From Prosapia bicincta (lineage: Eukaryota > Arthropoda > Insecta > Hemiptera > Cercopidae): 64,000 nt of DNA. Positions within the stretch are counted from its first letter, which is position 1; each line of letters starts with the position of its first letter. The position numbers and the translations under genes are program-made. The notes under the pieces are model-generated. The model saw only the letters and a list, made by a program, of their open reading frames with translations, did no database searches and was not told where the DNA came from. Shown piece after piece: positions 12,288 to 27,099 of the stretch. Location of the stretch: contig JBAIZL010000008.1 of NCBI GenBank assembly GCA_036971475.1, positions 6,247,501-6,311,500 of the forward strand, written 5' to 3'.

Positions 12288-15200
12288 TTTTTTTCAATGA
12301 TGAAATATATTTGGAGGTGAGGCTGATTGGTTGCTCATCACTCCTGAGAGCGTGGTTGGGGCTCTCTTGTACGCGGCTCGGTTGTGTGTTTTTGCACAAT
12401 ATGTTACAACCCTAAAAATAGTTAGAACGATAAAACTCTTATGACTCACATAGATAATGTCTTTCCAAGTCATACAGTAAACTCTCTATAATATAACAAA
12501 TAATTTATTTTAATGATGAAATATGTTTGGAGGTGATTCTGATTGGTTGCTCATCACTCCTGAGAGCGAGGTTGGGGCTCTCTTGTACGCGGCTGGGTTG
12601 TGTGTATTTGCACAATTTTTTACAACCCTAAAAAAGAGTTAGAACGATAAAACTCTTGAGACACACAAAGATATTGACTTTCCAAGTCATACAGTAAACT
12701 CTCTATAATATAACAAAAATAATTTATTTTAATGATGAAATATGTTTGGAGGTGAGGCTGATTGGTTGCTCATCACTCCTGAGAGCGAGGTTGGGGCTCT
12801 CTTGTACGCGGCTGGGTTGTGTGTTTTTGCACAATTTCTTACAACCCTAAAAAAGAGAACGATAAAACTCTTATGACCCACAAAGATAATGTCTTTCCAA
12901 GTCATACAGTAAACTCTCTATAATATAACAAAAATAATTTATTTTAATGATGAAATATGTTTAGAGGTGAGGCTGATTGGTTGCTCATCACTCCTGAGAG
13001 CGAGGTTGGGGCTCTCTTGTACGCGGCTGGGTTGTGTGTTTTTGCACAATTTGTTACAACCCTAAAAAAGAGTTAGAACGATAAAACTCTTGAAACACAC
13101 AAAGATATTGTCTTTCCAAGTCATACAGTAAACTCTCTATAATATAACAAAAATAATTTTTTTCAATGATGAAATATGTTTGGAGGTGAGGCTGATTGGT
13201 TGCTCATCACTCCTGAGAGCATGGTTGGGGCTCTCTTGTACGCGGCTCGGTTGTGTGTTTTTGCACAATATGTTACAATCCTAAAAATAGTTAGAACGAT
13301 AAAACTCTTATGACCCACAAAGATAATGTCTTTCCAAGTCATACAGTAAACTCTCTATAATATAACAAATAATTTATTTTAATGATGAAATATGTTTGGA
13401 GGTGAGGCTGATTGGTTGCTCATCACTCCTGAGAGCGAGGTTGGGGCTCTCTTGTACGCGGCTGGGTTGTGTGTTTTTGCACAATTTTTTACAACCCTAA
13501 AAAAGAGTTAGAACGATAAAACTCTTGAGACACACAAAGATATTGTCTTTCCAAGTCATACAGTAAACTCTCTATATAATAACAAAAATAATTTATTTTA
13601 ATGATGAAATATGTTTGGAGGTGAGGCTGATTGGTTGCTCATCACTCCTGAGAGCGAGGTTGGGGCTCTCTTGTACGCGGCTGGGTTGTGTGTTTTTGCA
13701 CAATTTCTTACAACCCTAAAAAAGAGTTAGAACGATAAAACTCTTGAGACACACAAAGATATTGTCTTTCCAAGTCATACAGTAAACTCTCTATAATATA
13801 ACAAAAATAATTTATTTTAATGATGAAATATGTTTGGAGGTGAGGCTGATTGGTTGCTCATCACTCCTGAGAGCGAGGTTGGGGCTCTCTTGTACGCGGC
13901 TGGGTTGTGTGTTTTTGCACAATTTCTTACAACCCTAAAAAAGAGAACGATAAAACTCTTATGACCCACAAAGATAATGTCTTTCCAAGTCATACACTAA
14001 ACTCTCTATAATATAACAAAAATAATTTATTTTAATGATGAAATATTTTGGAGGTGAGGCTGATTGGTTGCTCATCACACCTGAGAGCGAGGTTGGGGCT
14101 CTCTTGTACGCGGCTGGGTTGTGTGTTTTTGCACAATTTCTTACAACCCTAAAAAAGAGAACGATAAAACTCTTATGACCCACAAAGATATTGTCTTTCC
14201 AAGTCATACAGTAAACTCTCTATAATATAAAAAAATAATTTATTTTAATGATGAAATATGTTTGGAGGTGAGGCTGATTGGTTGCTCATTACTCCTGAGA
14301 GCGAGGTTAGGGCTCTCTTGTACGCGGCTGGGTTGTGTGTTTTTGCACAATTTGTTACAACCCTAAAAAAAGAGTTAGAACGATAAAACTCTTGAGACAT
14401 ACAAAGTTATTGTCTTTCCAACTCATACAGTAAACTCTCTATAATATAACAAAAATATTTTATGTTAATGATGAAATATGTTTGGAGGTGAGGCTGATTG
14501 GTTGCTCATCACTCCTGAGAGCGAGGTTGGGGCTCTCTTGTACGCGGCTGGGTTGTGTGTTTTTGCACAATTTCTTACAACCCTAAAAAAGAGTTAGAAC
14601 GATAAAACTCTTATGACCCACAAAGATAATGTCTTTCCAAGTCATACAGTAAACTCTCTATAATATAACAAAAATAATTTTTTTCAATGATGAAATATGT
14701 TTGGAGGTGAGGCTGATTGGTTGCTCATCACTCCTGAGAGCGTGGTTGGGGCTCTCTTGTACGCGGCTCGGTTGTGTGTTTTTGCACAATATGTTACAAC
14801 CCTAAAAATAGTTAGAACGATAAAACTCTTATGACTCACATAGATAATGTCTTTCCAAGTCATACAGTAAACTCTCTATAATATAACAAATAATTTATTT
14901 TAATGATGAAATATGTTTGGAGGTGAGGCTGATTGGTTGCTCATCACTCCTGAGAGCGAGGTTGGGGCTCTCTTGTACGCGGCTGGGTTGTGTGTATTTG
15001 CACAATTTTTTACAACCCTAAAAAAGAGTTAGAACGATAAAACACTTGAGACACACAAAGATATTGTCTTTCCAAGTCATACAGTAAACTCTCTATAATA
15101 TAACAAAAATAATTTATTTTAATGATGAAATATGTTTGGAGGTGAGGCTGATTGGTTGCTCATCACTCCTGAGAGCGAGGTTGGGGCTCTCTTGTACGCG

Positions 15201-16500
15201 GCTGGGTTGTGTGTTTTTGCACAATTTCTTACAACCCTAAAAAAGAGAACGATAAAACTCTTATGACCCACAAAGATAATGTCTTTCCAAGTCATACAGT
15301 AAACTCTCTATAATATAACAAAAATAATTTATTTTAATGATGAAATATGTTTGGAGGTGAGGCTGATTGGTTGCTCATCACTCCTGAGAGCGAGGTTGGG
15401 GCTCTCTTGTACGCGGCTGGGTTGTGTGTTTTTGCACAATTTCTTACAACCCTAAAAAAGAGAACGATAAAACTCTTATGACCCACAAAGATAATGTCTT
15501 TCCAAGTCATACAGTAAACTCTCTATAATATAACAAAAATAATTTATTTTAATGATGAAATATGTTTAGAGGTGAGGCTGATTGGTTGCTCATCACTCCT
15601 GAGAGCGAGGTTGGGGCTCTCTTGTACGCGGCTGGGTTGTGTGTTTTTGCACAATTTGTTACAACCCTAAAAAAGAGTTAGAACGATAAAACTCTTGAAA
15701 CACACAAAGATATTGTCTTTCCAAGTCATACAGTAAACTCTCTATAATATAACAAAAATAATTTTTTTCAATGATGAAATATGTTTGGAGGTGAGGCTGA
15801 TTGGTTGCTCATCACTCCTGAGAGCATGGTTGGGGCTCTCTTGTACGCGGCTCGGTTGTGTGTTTTTGCACAATATGTTACAATCCTAAAAATAGTTAGA
15901 ACGATAAAACTCTTATGACCCACAAAGATAATGTCTTTCCAAGTCATACAGTAAACTCTCTATAATATAACAAATAATTTATTTTAATGATGAAATATGT
16001 TTGGAGGTGAGGCTGATTGGTTGCTCATCACTCCTGAGAGCGAGGTTGGGGCTCTCTTGTACGCGGCTGGGTTGTGTGTTTTTGCACAATTTTTTACAAC
16101 CCTAAAAAAGAGTTAGAACGATAAAACTCTTGAGACACACAAAGATATTGTCTTTCCAAGTCATACAGTAAACTCTCTATATAATAACAAAAATAATTTA
16201 TTTTAATGATGAAATATGTTTGGAGGTGAGGCTGATTGGTTGCTCATCACTCCTGAGAGCGAGGTTGGGGCTCTCTTGTACGCGGCTGGGTTGTGTGTTT
16301 TTGCACAATTTCTTACAACCCTAAAAAAGAGTTAGAACGATAAAACTCTTGAGACACACAAAGATATTGTCTTTCCAAGTCATACAGTAAACTCTCTATA
16401 ATATAACAAAAATAATTTATTTTAATGATGAAATATGTTTGGAGGTGAGGCTGATTGGTAGCTCATCACTCCTGAGAGCGAGGTTGGGGCTCTCTTGTAC
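12240..16500 (+). repeat. Duplicated block, offset 2,390 then 2,605 bp
   Basis: ATGACTCACATAG occurs at 12,441 and 14,831 (offset 2,390), and GTGTATTTGCAC near 12,603 and 14,993. After one extra monomer near 15,240-15,460 the offset becomes 2,605: GAGCATGG (13,221/15,826) and CTATATAATAAC (13,572/16,177). The added length, 215 bp, is exactly one deletion-class monomer. Copy-specific changes include GTGATTCTG (about 12,533) and ATTGACTTTCC (about 12,675). Confidence 0.8.
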
Positions 16501-19500
16501 GCGGCTCGGTTGTGTGTTTTTGCACAATATGTTACAACCCTAAAAATAGTTAGAACGATAAAACTCTTATGACCCACAAAGATAATGTCTTTCCAAGTCA
16601 TACAGTAAACTCTCTATAATATAACAAAAATAATTTATTTTAATGATGAAATATGTTTGGAGGTGAGGCTGATTGGTTGCTCATCACTCCTGAGAGCGAG
16701 GTTGGGGCTCTCTTGTACGCGCCTGGGTTGTGTGTTTTTGCACAATTTGTTACAACCCAAAAAAAGAGTTAGAACGATAAAACTCATATGACCCACAAAG
16801 ATAATGTCTTTCCAAGTCATACAGTAAACTCTCTATAATATAACAAAAATAATTTATTTTAACGATGAAATATGTTTGGAGGTGAGGCTGATTGGTTGCA
16901 CATCACTCTTGAGAGCGTGGTTGTGGCTCTCTTGTACGCGGCTGGGTTGTGTGTTTTTGCACAATTTGTTACAACCTAAAAAAGAGATAGAACGATAAAA
17001 CTCTTGAGACACACAAAGATATTGTCTTTCCAAGTCATACAGTAAACTCTCTATAATATAACAAAAATAATTTATTTTAATGATGAAATATGTTTGGAGG
17101 TGAGGCTGATTGGTTGCTCATCACTCCTGAGAGCGAGGTTGGGGCTCTCTTGTACGCGGCTGGGTTGTGTGTTTTTGCACAATTTTTTACAACCCTAAAA
17201 ACAAGAACGATAAAACTCTTATGACCCACAAAGATAATGTCTTTCCAAGTCATACAGTAAACTCTCTATAATATAACAAAAATAATTTATTTTAATGATG
17301 AAATATTTTGGAGGTGAGGCTGATTGGTTGCTCATCACTCCTGAGAGCGAGGTTGGGGCTCTCTTGTACGCGGCTTTGTTGTGTGTTTTTGCACAATTTT
17401 TTACAACCCTAAAAAAGAGTTAGAACGATAAAACTCTTGAGACACACAAAGATATTGTCTTTCCAAGTCATACAGTAAACTCTCTATATAATAACAAAAA
17501 TAATTTATTTTAATGATGAAATATGTTTGGAGGTGAGGCTGATTGGTTGCTCATCACTCCTGAGAGCATGGTTGGGGCTCTCTTGTACGCGGCTCGGTTG
17601 TGTGTTTTTGCACAATATGTTACAATCCTAAAAATAGTTAGAACGATAAAACTCTTATGACCCACAAAGATAATGTCTTTCCAAGTCATACAGTAAACTC
17701 TCTATAATATAACAAATAATTTATTTTAATGATGAAATATGTTTGGAGGTGAGGCTGATTGGTTGCTCATCACTCCTGAGAGCGAGGTTGGGGCTCTCTT
17801 GTACGCGGCTGGGTTGTGTGTTTTTGCACAATTTTTTACAACCCTAAAAAAGAGTTAGAACGATAAAACTCTTGAGACACACAAAGATATTGTCTTTCCA
17901 AGTCATACAGTAAACTCTCTATATAATAACAAAAATAATTTATTTTAATGATGAAATATGTTTGGAGGTGAGGCTGATTGGTTGCTCATCACTCCTGAGA
18001 GCGAGGTTGGGGCTCTCTTGTACGCGGCTGGGTTGTGTGTTTTTGCACAATTTCTTACAACCCTAAAAAAGAGTTAGAACGATAAAACTCTTGAGACACA
18101 CAAAGATATTGTCTTTCCAAGTCATACAGTAAACTCTCTATAATATAACAAAAATAATTTATTTTAATGATGAAATATGTTTGGAGGTGAGGCTGATTGG
18201 TTGCTCATCACTCCTGAGAGCGAGGTTGGGGCTCTCTTGTACGCGGCTGGGTTGTGTGTTTTTGCACAATTTCTTACAACCCTAAAAAAGAGAACGATAA
18301 AACTCTTATGACCCACAAAGATAATGTCTTTCCAAGTCATACACTAAACTCTCTATAATATAACAAAAATAATTTATTTTAATGATGAAATATTTTGGAG
18401 GTGAGGCTGATTGGTTGCTCATCACACCTGAGAGCGAGGTTGGGGCTCTCTTGTACGCGGCTGGGTTGTGTGTTTTTGCACAATTTCTTACAACCCTAAA
18501 AAAGAGAACGATAAAACTCTTATGACCCACAAAGATATTGTCTTTCCAAGTCATACAGTAAACTCTCTATAATATAAAAAAATAATTTATTTTAATGATG
18601 AAATATGTTTGGAGGTGAGGCTGATTGGTTGCTCATTACTCCTGAGAGCGAGGTTAGGGCTCTCTTGTACGCGGCTGGGTTGTGTGTTTTTGCACAATTT
18701 GTTACAACCCTAAAAAAAGAGTTAGAATGATAAAACTCTTGAGACATACAAAGTTATTGTCTTTCCAACTCATACAGTAAACTCTCTATAATATAACAAA
18801 AATATTTTATGTTAATGATGAAATATGTTTGGAGGTGAGGCTGATGGGTTGCTCATCACTCCTGAGAGCGAGGTTGGGGCTCTCTTGTACGCGGCTGGGT
18901 TGTGTGTTTTTGCACAATTTCTTACAACCCTAAAAAAGAGTTAGAACGATAAAACTCTTATGACCCACAAAGATAATGTCTTTCCAAGTCATACAGTAAA
19001 CTCTCTATAATATAACAAAAATAATTTTTTTCAATGATGAAATATGTTTGGAGGTGAGGCTGATTGGTTGCTCATCACTCCTGAGAGCGTGGTTGGGGCT
19101 CTCTTGTACGCGGCTCGGTTGTGTGTTTTTGCACAATATGTTACAACCCTAAAAATAGTTAGAACGATAAAACTCTTATGACTCACATAGATAATGTCTT
19201 TCCAAGTCATACAGTAAACTCTCTATAATATAACAAATAATTTATTTTAATGATGAAATATGTTTGGAGGTGAGGCTGATTGGTTGCTCATCACTCCTGA
19301 GAGCGAGGTTGGGGCTCTCTTGTACGCGGCTGGGTTGTGTGTATTTGCACAATTTTTTACAACCCTAAAAAAGAGTTAGAACGATAAAACACTTGAGACA
19401 CACAAAGATATTGTCTTTCCAAGTCATACAGTAAACTCTCTATAATATAACAAAAATAATTTATTTTAATGATGAAATATGTTTGGAGGTGAGGCTGATT

Positions 19501-20410
19501 GGTTGCTCATCACTCCTGAGAGCGAGGTTGGGGCTCTCTTGTACGCGGCTGGGTTGTGTGTTTTTGCACAATTTCTTACAACCCTAAAAAAGAGAACGAT
19601 AAAACTCTTATGACCCACAAAGATAATGTCTTTCCAAGTCATACAGTAAACTCTCTATAATATAACAAAAATAATTTATTTTAATGATGAAATATGTTTA
19701 GAGGTGAGGCTGATTGGTTGCTCATCACTCCTGAGAGCGAGGTTGGGGCTCTCTTGTACGCGGCTGGGTTGTGTGTTTTTGCACAATTTGTTACAACCCT
19801 AAAAAAGAGTTAGAACGATAAAACTCTTGAAACACACAAAGATATTGTCTTTCCAAGTCATACAGTAAACTCTCTATAATATAACAAAAATAATTTTTTT
19901 CAATGATGAAATATGTTTGGAGGTGAGGCTGATTGGTTGCTCATCACTCCTGAGAGCATGGTTGGGGCTCTCTTGTACGCGGCTCGGTTGTGTGTTTTTG
20001 CATAATATGTTACAATCCTAAAAATATTTAGAACGATAAAACTCTTATGACCCACAAAGATAATGTCTTTCCAAGTCATACAGTAAACTCTCTATAATAT
20101 AACAAATAATTTATTTTAATGATGAAATATGTTTGGAGGTGAGGCTGATTGGTTGCTCATCACTCCTGAGAGCGAGGTTGGGGCTCTCTTGTACGCGGCT
20201 GGGTTGTGTGTTTTTGCACAATTTTTTACAACCCTAAAAAAGAGTTAGAACGATAAAACTCTTGAGACACACAAAGATATTGTCTTTCCAAGTCATATAG
20301 TAAACTCTCTATATAATAACAAAAATAATTTATTTTAATGATGAAATATGTTTGGAGGTGAGGCTGATTGGTTGCTCATCACTCCTGAGAGCGAGGTTGG
20401 GGCTCTCTTG
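13170..20410 (+). repeat. About 4,347-bp, 20-monomer higher-order period
   Basis: Block 13,170-16,278 matches 17,517-20,410. Offset is 4,347 for GAGCATGG (13,221/17,568), CATACACTAAAC (about 13,993/18,340), GAGACATACAAAG (14,394/18,741), TTATGTTAATG (about 14,461/18,808) and ATGACTCACATAG (14,831/19,178). It drops to 4,132 after about 15,460, because the second copy lacks one monomer. The ends are where CGGCTGGG/TAGGCGG and the surrounding subclass differ. Confidence 0.85.
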
Positions 20411-23055
20411 TAGGCGGCTGGGTTGTGTGTTTTTGCACAATATGTTACAACCCTAAAAATAGTTAGAACGATAAAACTCTTATGACCCACAAAGATAATG
20501 TCTTTCCAAGTCATACAGTAAACTCTCTATAATATAACAAAAATAATTTATTTTAATGATGAAATATGTTTGGAGGTGAGGCTGATTGGTTGCTCATCAC
20601 TCCTGAGAGCGAGGTTGGGGCTCTCTTGTACGCGCTTGGGTTGTGTGTTTTTGCACAATTTGTTACAACCCAAAAAAAGAGTTAGAACGATAAAACTCAT
20701 ATGACCCACAAAGATAATGTCTTTCCAAGTCATACAGTAAACTCTCTATAATATAACAAAAATAATTTATTTTAACGATGAAATATGTTTGGAGGTGAGG
20801 CTGATTGGTTGCACATCACTCTTGAGAGCGTGGTTGGGGCTCTCTTGTACGCGGCTGGGTTGTGTGTTTTTGCACAATTTGTTACAACCTAAAAAAGAGT
20901 TAGAACGATAAAACTCTTGAGACACACAAAGATATTGTCTTTCCAAGTCATACAGTAAACTCTCTATAATATAACAAAAATAATTTATTTTAATGATGAA
21001 ATATGTTTGGAGGTGAGGCTGATTGGTTGCTCATCACTCCTGAGAGCGAGGTTGGGGCTCTCTTGAACGCGGCTGGGTTGTGTGTTTTTGCACAATTTTT
21101 TACAACCCTAAAAACAAGAACGATAAAACTCTTATGACCCACAAAGATAATGTCTTTCCAAGTCATACAGTAAACTCTCTATAATATAACAAAAATAATT
21201 TATTTTAATGATGAAATATTTTGGAGGTGAGGCTGATTGGTTGCTCATCACTCCTGAGAGCGAGGTTGGGGCTCTCTTGTACGCGGCTTTGTTGTGTGTT
21301 TTTGCACAATTTTTTACAACCCTAAAAAAGAGTTAGAACGATAAAACTCTTGAGACACACAAAGATATTGTCTTTCCAAGTCATACAGTAAACTCTCTAT
21401 ATAATAACAAAAATAATTTATTTTAATGATGAAATATGTTTGGAGGTGAGGCTGATTGGTTGCTCATCACTCCTGAGAGCATGGTTGGGGCTCTCTTGTA
21501 CGCGGCTCGGTTGTGTGTTTTTGCACAATATGTTACAATCCTAAAAATAGTTAGAACGATAAAACTCTTATGACCCACAAAGATAATGTCTTTCCAAGTC
21601 ATACAGTAAACTCTCTATAATATAACAAATAATTTATTTTAATGATGAAATATGTTTGGAGGTGAGGCTGATTGGTTGCTCATCACTCCTGAGAGCGAGG
21701 TTGGGGCTCTCTTGTACGCGGCTGGGTTGTGTGTTTTTGCACAATTTTTTACAACCCTAAAAAAGAGTTAGAACGATAAAACTCTTGAGACACACAAAGA
21801 TATTGTCTTTCCAAGTCATACAGTAAACTCTCTATATAATAACAAAAATAATTTATTTTAATGATGAAATATGTTTGGAGGTGAGGCTGATTGGTTGCTC
21901 ATCACTCCTGAGAGCGAGGTTGGGGCTCTCTTGTAGGCGGCTGGGTTGTGTGTTTTTGCACAATTTTTTACAACCCTAAAAAAGAGTTAGAACGATAAAA
22001 CTCTTGAGACACACAAAGATATTGTCTTTCCAAGTCATACAGTAAACTCTCTATATAATAACAAAAATAATTTATTTTAATGATGAAATATGTTTGGAGG
22101 TGAGGCTAATTGGTTGCTCATCACTCCTGAGAGCGAGGTTGGTTCTCTCTTGTACGCGGCTCGGTTGTGTGTTTTTGCACAATATGTTACAACCCTAAAA
22201 ATAGTTAGAACGATAAAACTCTTATGACCCACAAAGATAATGTCTTTCCAAGTCATACAGTAAACTCTCTATAATATAACAAAAATAATTTATTTTAATG
22301 ATGAAATATGTTTGGAGGTGAGGCTGATTGGTTGCTCATCACTCCTGAGAGCGAGGTTGGGGCTCTCTTGTACGCGCCTGGGTTGTGTGTTTTTGCACAA
22401 TTTGTTACAACCCAAAAAAAGAGTTAGAACGATAAAACTCATATGACCCACAAAGATAATGTCTTTCCAAGTCATACAGTAAACACTCTATAATATAACA
22501 AAAATAATTTATTTTAATGATGAAATATGTTTGGAGGTGAGGCTGATTGGTTGCACATCACTCTTGAGAGCGTGGTTGGGGCTCTCTTGTACGCGGCTGG
22601 GTTGTGTGTTTTTGCACAATTTGTTACAACCTAAAAAAGAGTTAGAACGATAAAACTCTTGAGACACACAAAGATATTGTCTTTCCAAGTCATACAGTAA
22701 ACTCTCTATAATATAACAAAAATAATTTATTTTAATGATGAAATATGTTTGGAGGTGAGGCTGATTGGTTGCTCATCACTCCTGAGAGCGAGGTTGGGGC
22801 TCTCTTGTACGCGGCTGGGTTGTGTGTTTTTGCACAATTTTTTACAACCCTAAAAACAAGAACGATAAAACTCTTATGACCCACAAAGATAATGTCTTTC
22901 CAAGTCATACAGTAAACTCTCTATAATATAACAAAAATAATTTATTTTAATGATGAAATATTTTGGAGGTGAGGCTGATTGGTTGCTCATCACTCCTGAG
23001 AGCGAGGTTGGGGCTCTCTTGTACGCGGCTTTGTTGTGTGTTTTTGCACAATTTC
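16515..23055 (+). repeat. Three partial copies at 3,913- and 1,742-bp offsets
   Basis: Copies begin near 16,515, 20,428 and 22,170. Shared run: a monomer with ACAACCCAAAAA and CTCATATGAC (16,785; 20,698; 22,440), then CACATCACTCTTGAG, then CCTAAAAACAAGAACG, then GGCTTTGTTG. Copies one and two extend about 1.5 kb and share GAGCATGG (17,568/21,481). The third ends near 23,055, where TTTCTAACAACC replaces TTTTTTACAACC. Confidence 0.8.
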
Positions 23056-26000
23056 TAACAACCCTAAAAAAGAGTTAAAACGATAAAACTCTTGAGACAC
23101 ACAAAGATATTTTCTTTCCAAGTCATACAGTAAACTCTCTATAATATAACAAAAATAATTTATTTTAATGATGAAATATGTTTGGAGGTGAGGCTGATTG
23201 GTTGCTCATTACTCCTGAGAGCGAGGTTGGGGCTCTCTTGTACGCGGCTGGGTTGTGTGTTTTTGCACAATTTGTTACAACCCTAAAAAAAAATTAGAAC
23301 GATAAAACTCTTGAGACACACAAAGATATTGTCTTTCCAAGTCATACAGTAAACTCTCTATAATATAACAAAAATAATTTATTTTAATGATGAAATATGT
23401 TTGGAGGTGAGGCTGATTGGTTGCTCATCACTCCTGAGAGCGAGGTTGGGGCTCTCTTGTACGCGGCTGGGTTGTGTGTTTTTGCACAATTTCTTACAAC
23501 CCTAAAAAAGAAAACGATAAAACTCTTATGACCCACAAAGATAATGTCTTTCCAAGTCATACAGTAAACTCTCTATAATATAACAAAAATAATTTATTTT
23601 AATGATGAAATATTTTGGAGGTGAGGCTGATTGGTTGCTCATCACTCCTGAGAGCGAGGTTGGGGCTCTCTTGTACGCGGCTGGGTTGTGTGTTTTTGCA
23701 CAATTTCTTACAACCCTAAAAAAGAGAACGATAAAACTCTTATGACCCACAAAGATATTGTCTTTCCAAGTCATACAGTAAACTCTCTATAATATAACAA
23801 AAATAATTTATTTTAATGATGAAATATGTTTGGAGGTGAGGCTGATTGGTTGCTCATCACTCCCGAGAGCGAGGTTGGGGCTCTCTTGTACCCGGCTGGG
23901 TTGTGTGTTTTTGCACAATTTCTTACAACCCTAAAAAAGAGAACGATAAAACTCTTATGACCCACAAAGATAATGTCTTTCCAAGTCATACAGTAAACTC
24001 TCTATAATATAACAAAAATAATTTATTTTAATGATGAAATATGTTTGGAGGTGAGGCTGATTGGTTGCTCATCACTCCTGAGAGCGAGGTTGGGGCTCTC
24101 TTGTACGCGGCTGGGTTGTGAGTTTTTGCACAATTTGTTACAACCCTAAAAAAGAGTTAGAACGATAAAACTCTTGAAACACACAAAGATATTGTCTTTC
24201 CAAGTCATACAGTAAACTCTCTATAATATAACAAAAATAATTTATTTTAATGATGAAATATGTTTGGAGGTGAGGCTGATTGGTTGCTCATCACTCTTGA
24301 GAGCGTGGTTGGGGCTCTCTTGTACGCGGCTGGGTTGTGTGTTTTTGCACAATTTGTTACAACCTAAAAAAGAGTTAGAACGATAAAACTCTTGATACAC
24401 ACAAAGATATTGTCTTGCCAAGTCATACAGTAAACTCTCGATAATATAACAAAAATAATTTATTTTAATGATGAAATATGTTTGGAGGTGAGGCTGATTG
24501 GTTGCTCATCACTCCTGAGAGCGAGGTTGGGGCTCTCTTGTACCCGGCTGGGTTGTGTGTTTTTGCACAATTTCTTACAACCCTAAAAAAGAGAACGATA
24601 AAACTCTTATGACCCACAAAGATAATGTCTTTCCAAGTCATACAGTAAACTCTCTATAATATAACAAAAATAATTTATTTTAATGATGAAATATGTTTGG
24701 AGGTGAGGCTGATTGGTTGCTCATCACTCCTGAGAGCGAGGTTGGGGCTCTCTTGTACGCGGCTGGGTTGTGAGTTTTTGCACAATTTGTTACAACCCTA
24801 AAAAAGAGTTAGAACGATAAAACTCTTGATACACACAAAGATATTGTCTTGCCAAGTCATACAGTAAACTCTCGATAATATAACAAAAATAATTTATTTT
24901 AATGATGAAATATGTTTGGAGGTGAGGCTGATTGGTTGCTCATCACTCCTGAGAGCGAGGTTGGGGCTCTCTTGTACGCGGCTTTGTTGTGTGTTTTTGC
25001 ACAATTTCTAACAACCCTAAAAAAGAGTTAAAACGATAAAACTCTTGAGACACACAAAGATATTTTCTTTCCAAGTCATACAGTAAACTCTCTATAATAT
25101 AAGAAAAATAATTTATTTTAATGATGAAATATGTTTGGAGGTGAGGCTGATTGGTTGCTCATTACTCCTGAGAGCGAGGTTGGGGCTCTCTTGTACGCGG
25201 CTGGGTTGTGTGTTTTTGCACAATTTGTTACAACCCTAAAAAAAAATTAGAACGATAAAACTCTTGAGACACACAAAGATATTGTCTTTCCAAATCATAC
25301 AGTAAACTCTCTATAATATAACAAAAATAATTTATTTTAATGATGAAATATGTTTGGAGGTGAGGCTGATTGGTTGCTCATCACTCCTGAGAGCGAGGTT
25401 GGGGCTCTCTTGTACGCGGCTGGGTTGTGTGTTTTTGCACAATTTCTTACAACCCTAAAAAAGAAAACGATAAAACTCTTATGACCCACAAAGATAATGT
25501 CTTTCCAAGTCATACAGTAAACTCTCTATAATATAACAAAAATAATTTATTTTAATGATGAAATATTTTGGAGGTGAGGCTGATTGGTTGCTCATCACTC
25601 CTGAGAGCGAGGTTGGGGCTCTCTTGTACGCGGCTGGGTTGTGTGTTTTTGCACAATTTCTTACAACCCTAAAAAAGAGAACGATAAAACTCTTATGACC
25701 CACAAAGATATTGTCTTTCCAAGTCATACAGTAAACTCTCTATAATATAACAAAAATAATTTATTTTAATGATGAAATATGTTTGGAGGTGAGGCTGATT
25801 GGTTGCTCATCACTCCTGAGAGCGAGGTTGGGGCTCTCTTGTACGTGGCGGGGTTGTGTGTTTTTGCACAATTTCTTACAACCCTAAAAAAGAGTTAGAA
25901 CGATAAAACTCTTGAGACACACAAAGATATTGTCTTTCCAAGTCATACAGTAAACTCTCTATAATATAACAAAAATAATTTATTTTAATGATGAAATATG

Positions 26001-26935
26001 TTTGGAGGTGAGGCTGATTGGTTGCTCATCACTCCTGAGAGCGAGGTTGGGGCTCTCTTGTACGCGGCTCGGTTGTGTGTTTTTGCACAATATGTTACAA
26101 CCCTAAAAATAGTTAGAACGATAAAACTCTTATGACCCACAAAGATAATGTCTTTCCAAGTCATACAGTAAACTCTCTATAATATAACAAAAATAATTTA
26201 TTTTAATGATGAAATATGTTTGGAGGTGAGGCTGATTGGTTGCTCATCACTCTTGAGAGCGTGGTTGGGGCTCTCTTGTACGCGGCTGGGTTGTGTGTTT
26301 TTGCACAATTTGTTACAACCTAAAAAAGAGTTAGAACGATAAAACTCTTGATACACACAAAGATATTGTCTTGCCAAGTCATACAGTAAACTCTCGATAA
26401 TATAACAAAAATAATTTATTTTAATGATGAAATATGTTTGGAGGTGAGGCTGATTGGTTGCTCATCACTCCTGAGAGCGAGGTTGGGGCTCTCTTGTACC
26501 CGGCTGGGTTGTGTGTTTTTGCACAATTTCTTACAACCCTAAAAAAGAGAACGATAAAACTCTTATGACCCACAAAGATAATGTCTTTCCAAGTCATACA
26601 GTAAACTCTCTATAATATAACAAAAATAATTTATTTTAATGATGAAATATGTTTGGAGGTGAGGCTGATTGGTTGCTCATCACTCCTGAGAGCGAGGTTG
26701 GGGCTCTCTTGTACGCGGCTGGGTTGTGAGTTTTTGCACAATTTGTTACAACCCTAAAAAAGAATTAGAACGATAAAACTCTTGATACACACAAAGATAT
26801 TGTCTTGCCAAGTCATACAGTAAACTCTCGATAATATAACAAAAATAATTTATTTTAATGATGAAATATGTTTGGAGGTGAGGCTGATTGGTTGCTCATC
26901 ACTCCTGAGAGCGAGGTTGGGGCTCTCTTGTACAC
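23028..26935 (+). repeat. Two copies of a roughly 1,955-bp, 9-monomer repeat
   Basis: GGCTTTGTTG recurs at 23,028 and 24,980. A monomer pair with TATTTTCTTTCC and AAAAAAAATTAGAACG follows each. CTTGATACACAC with TTGCCAAGTC and CTCTCGATAAT recurs at 24,394/26,350 and 24,828/26,784 (offset 1,956), and TACCCGGC at 24,541/26,497. The central monomers differ between copies (23,890-24,360 against 25,845-26,310), so one was replaced or shuffled. The private GTACGTGGCGGG lies near 25,841. Confidence 0.75.
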
Positions 26936-27099
26936 GGCTCGGTTGTGTGTTTTTGCACAATATGTTACAACCCTAAAAATAGTTAGAACGATAAAACTCT
27001 TATGACCCACAAAGATAATGTCTTTCCAAGTCATACAGTAAACTCTCTATAATATAACAAAAATAATTTATTTTAATGATGAAATATGTTTGGAGGTGA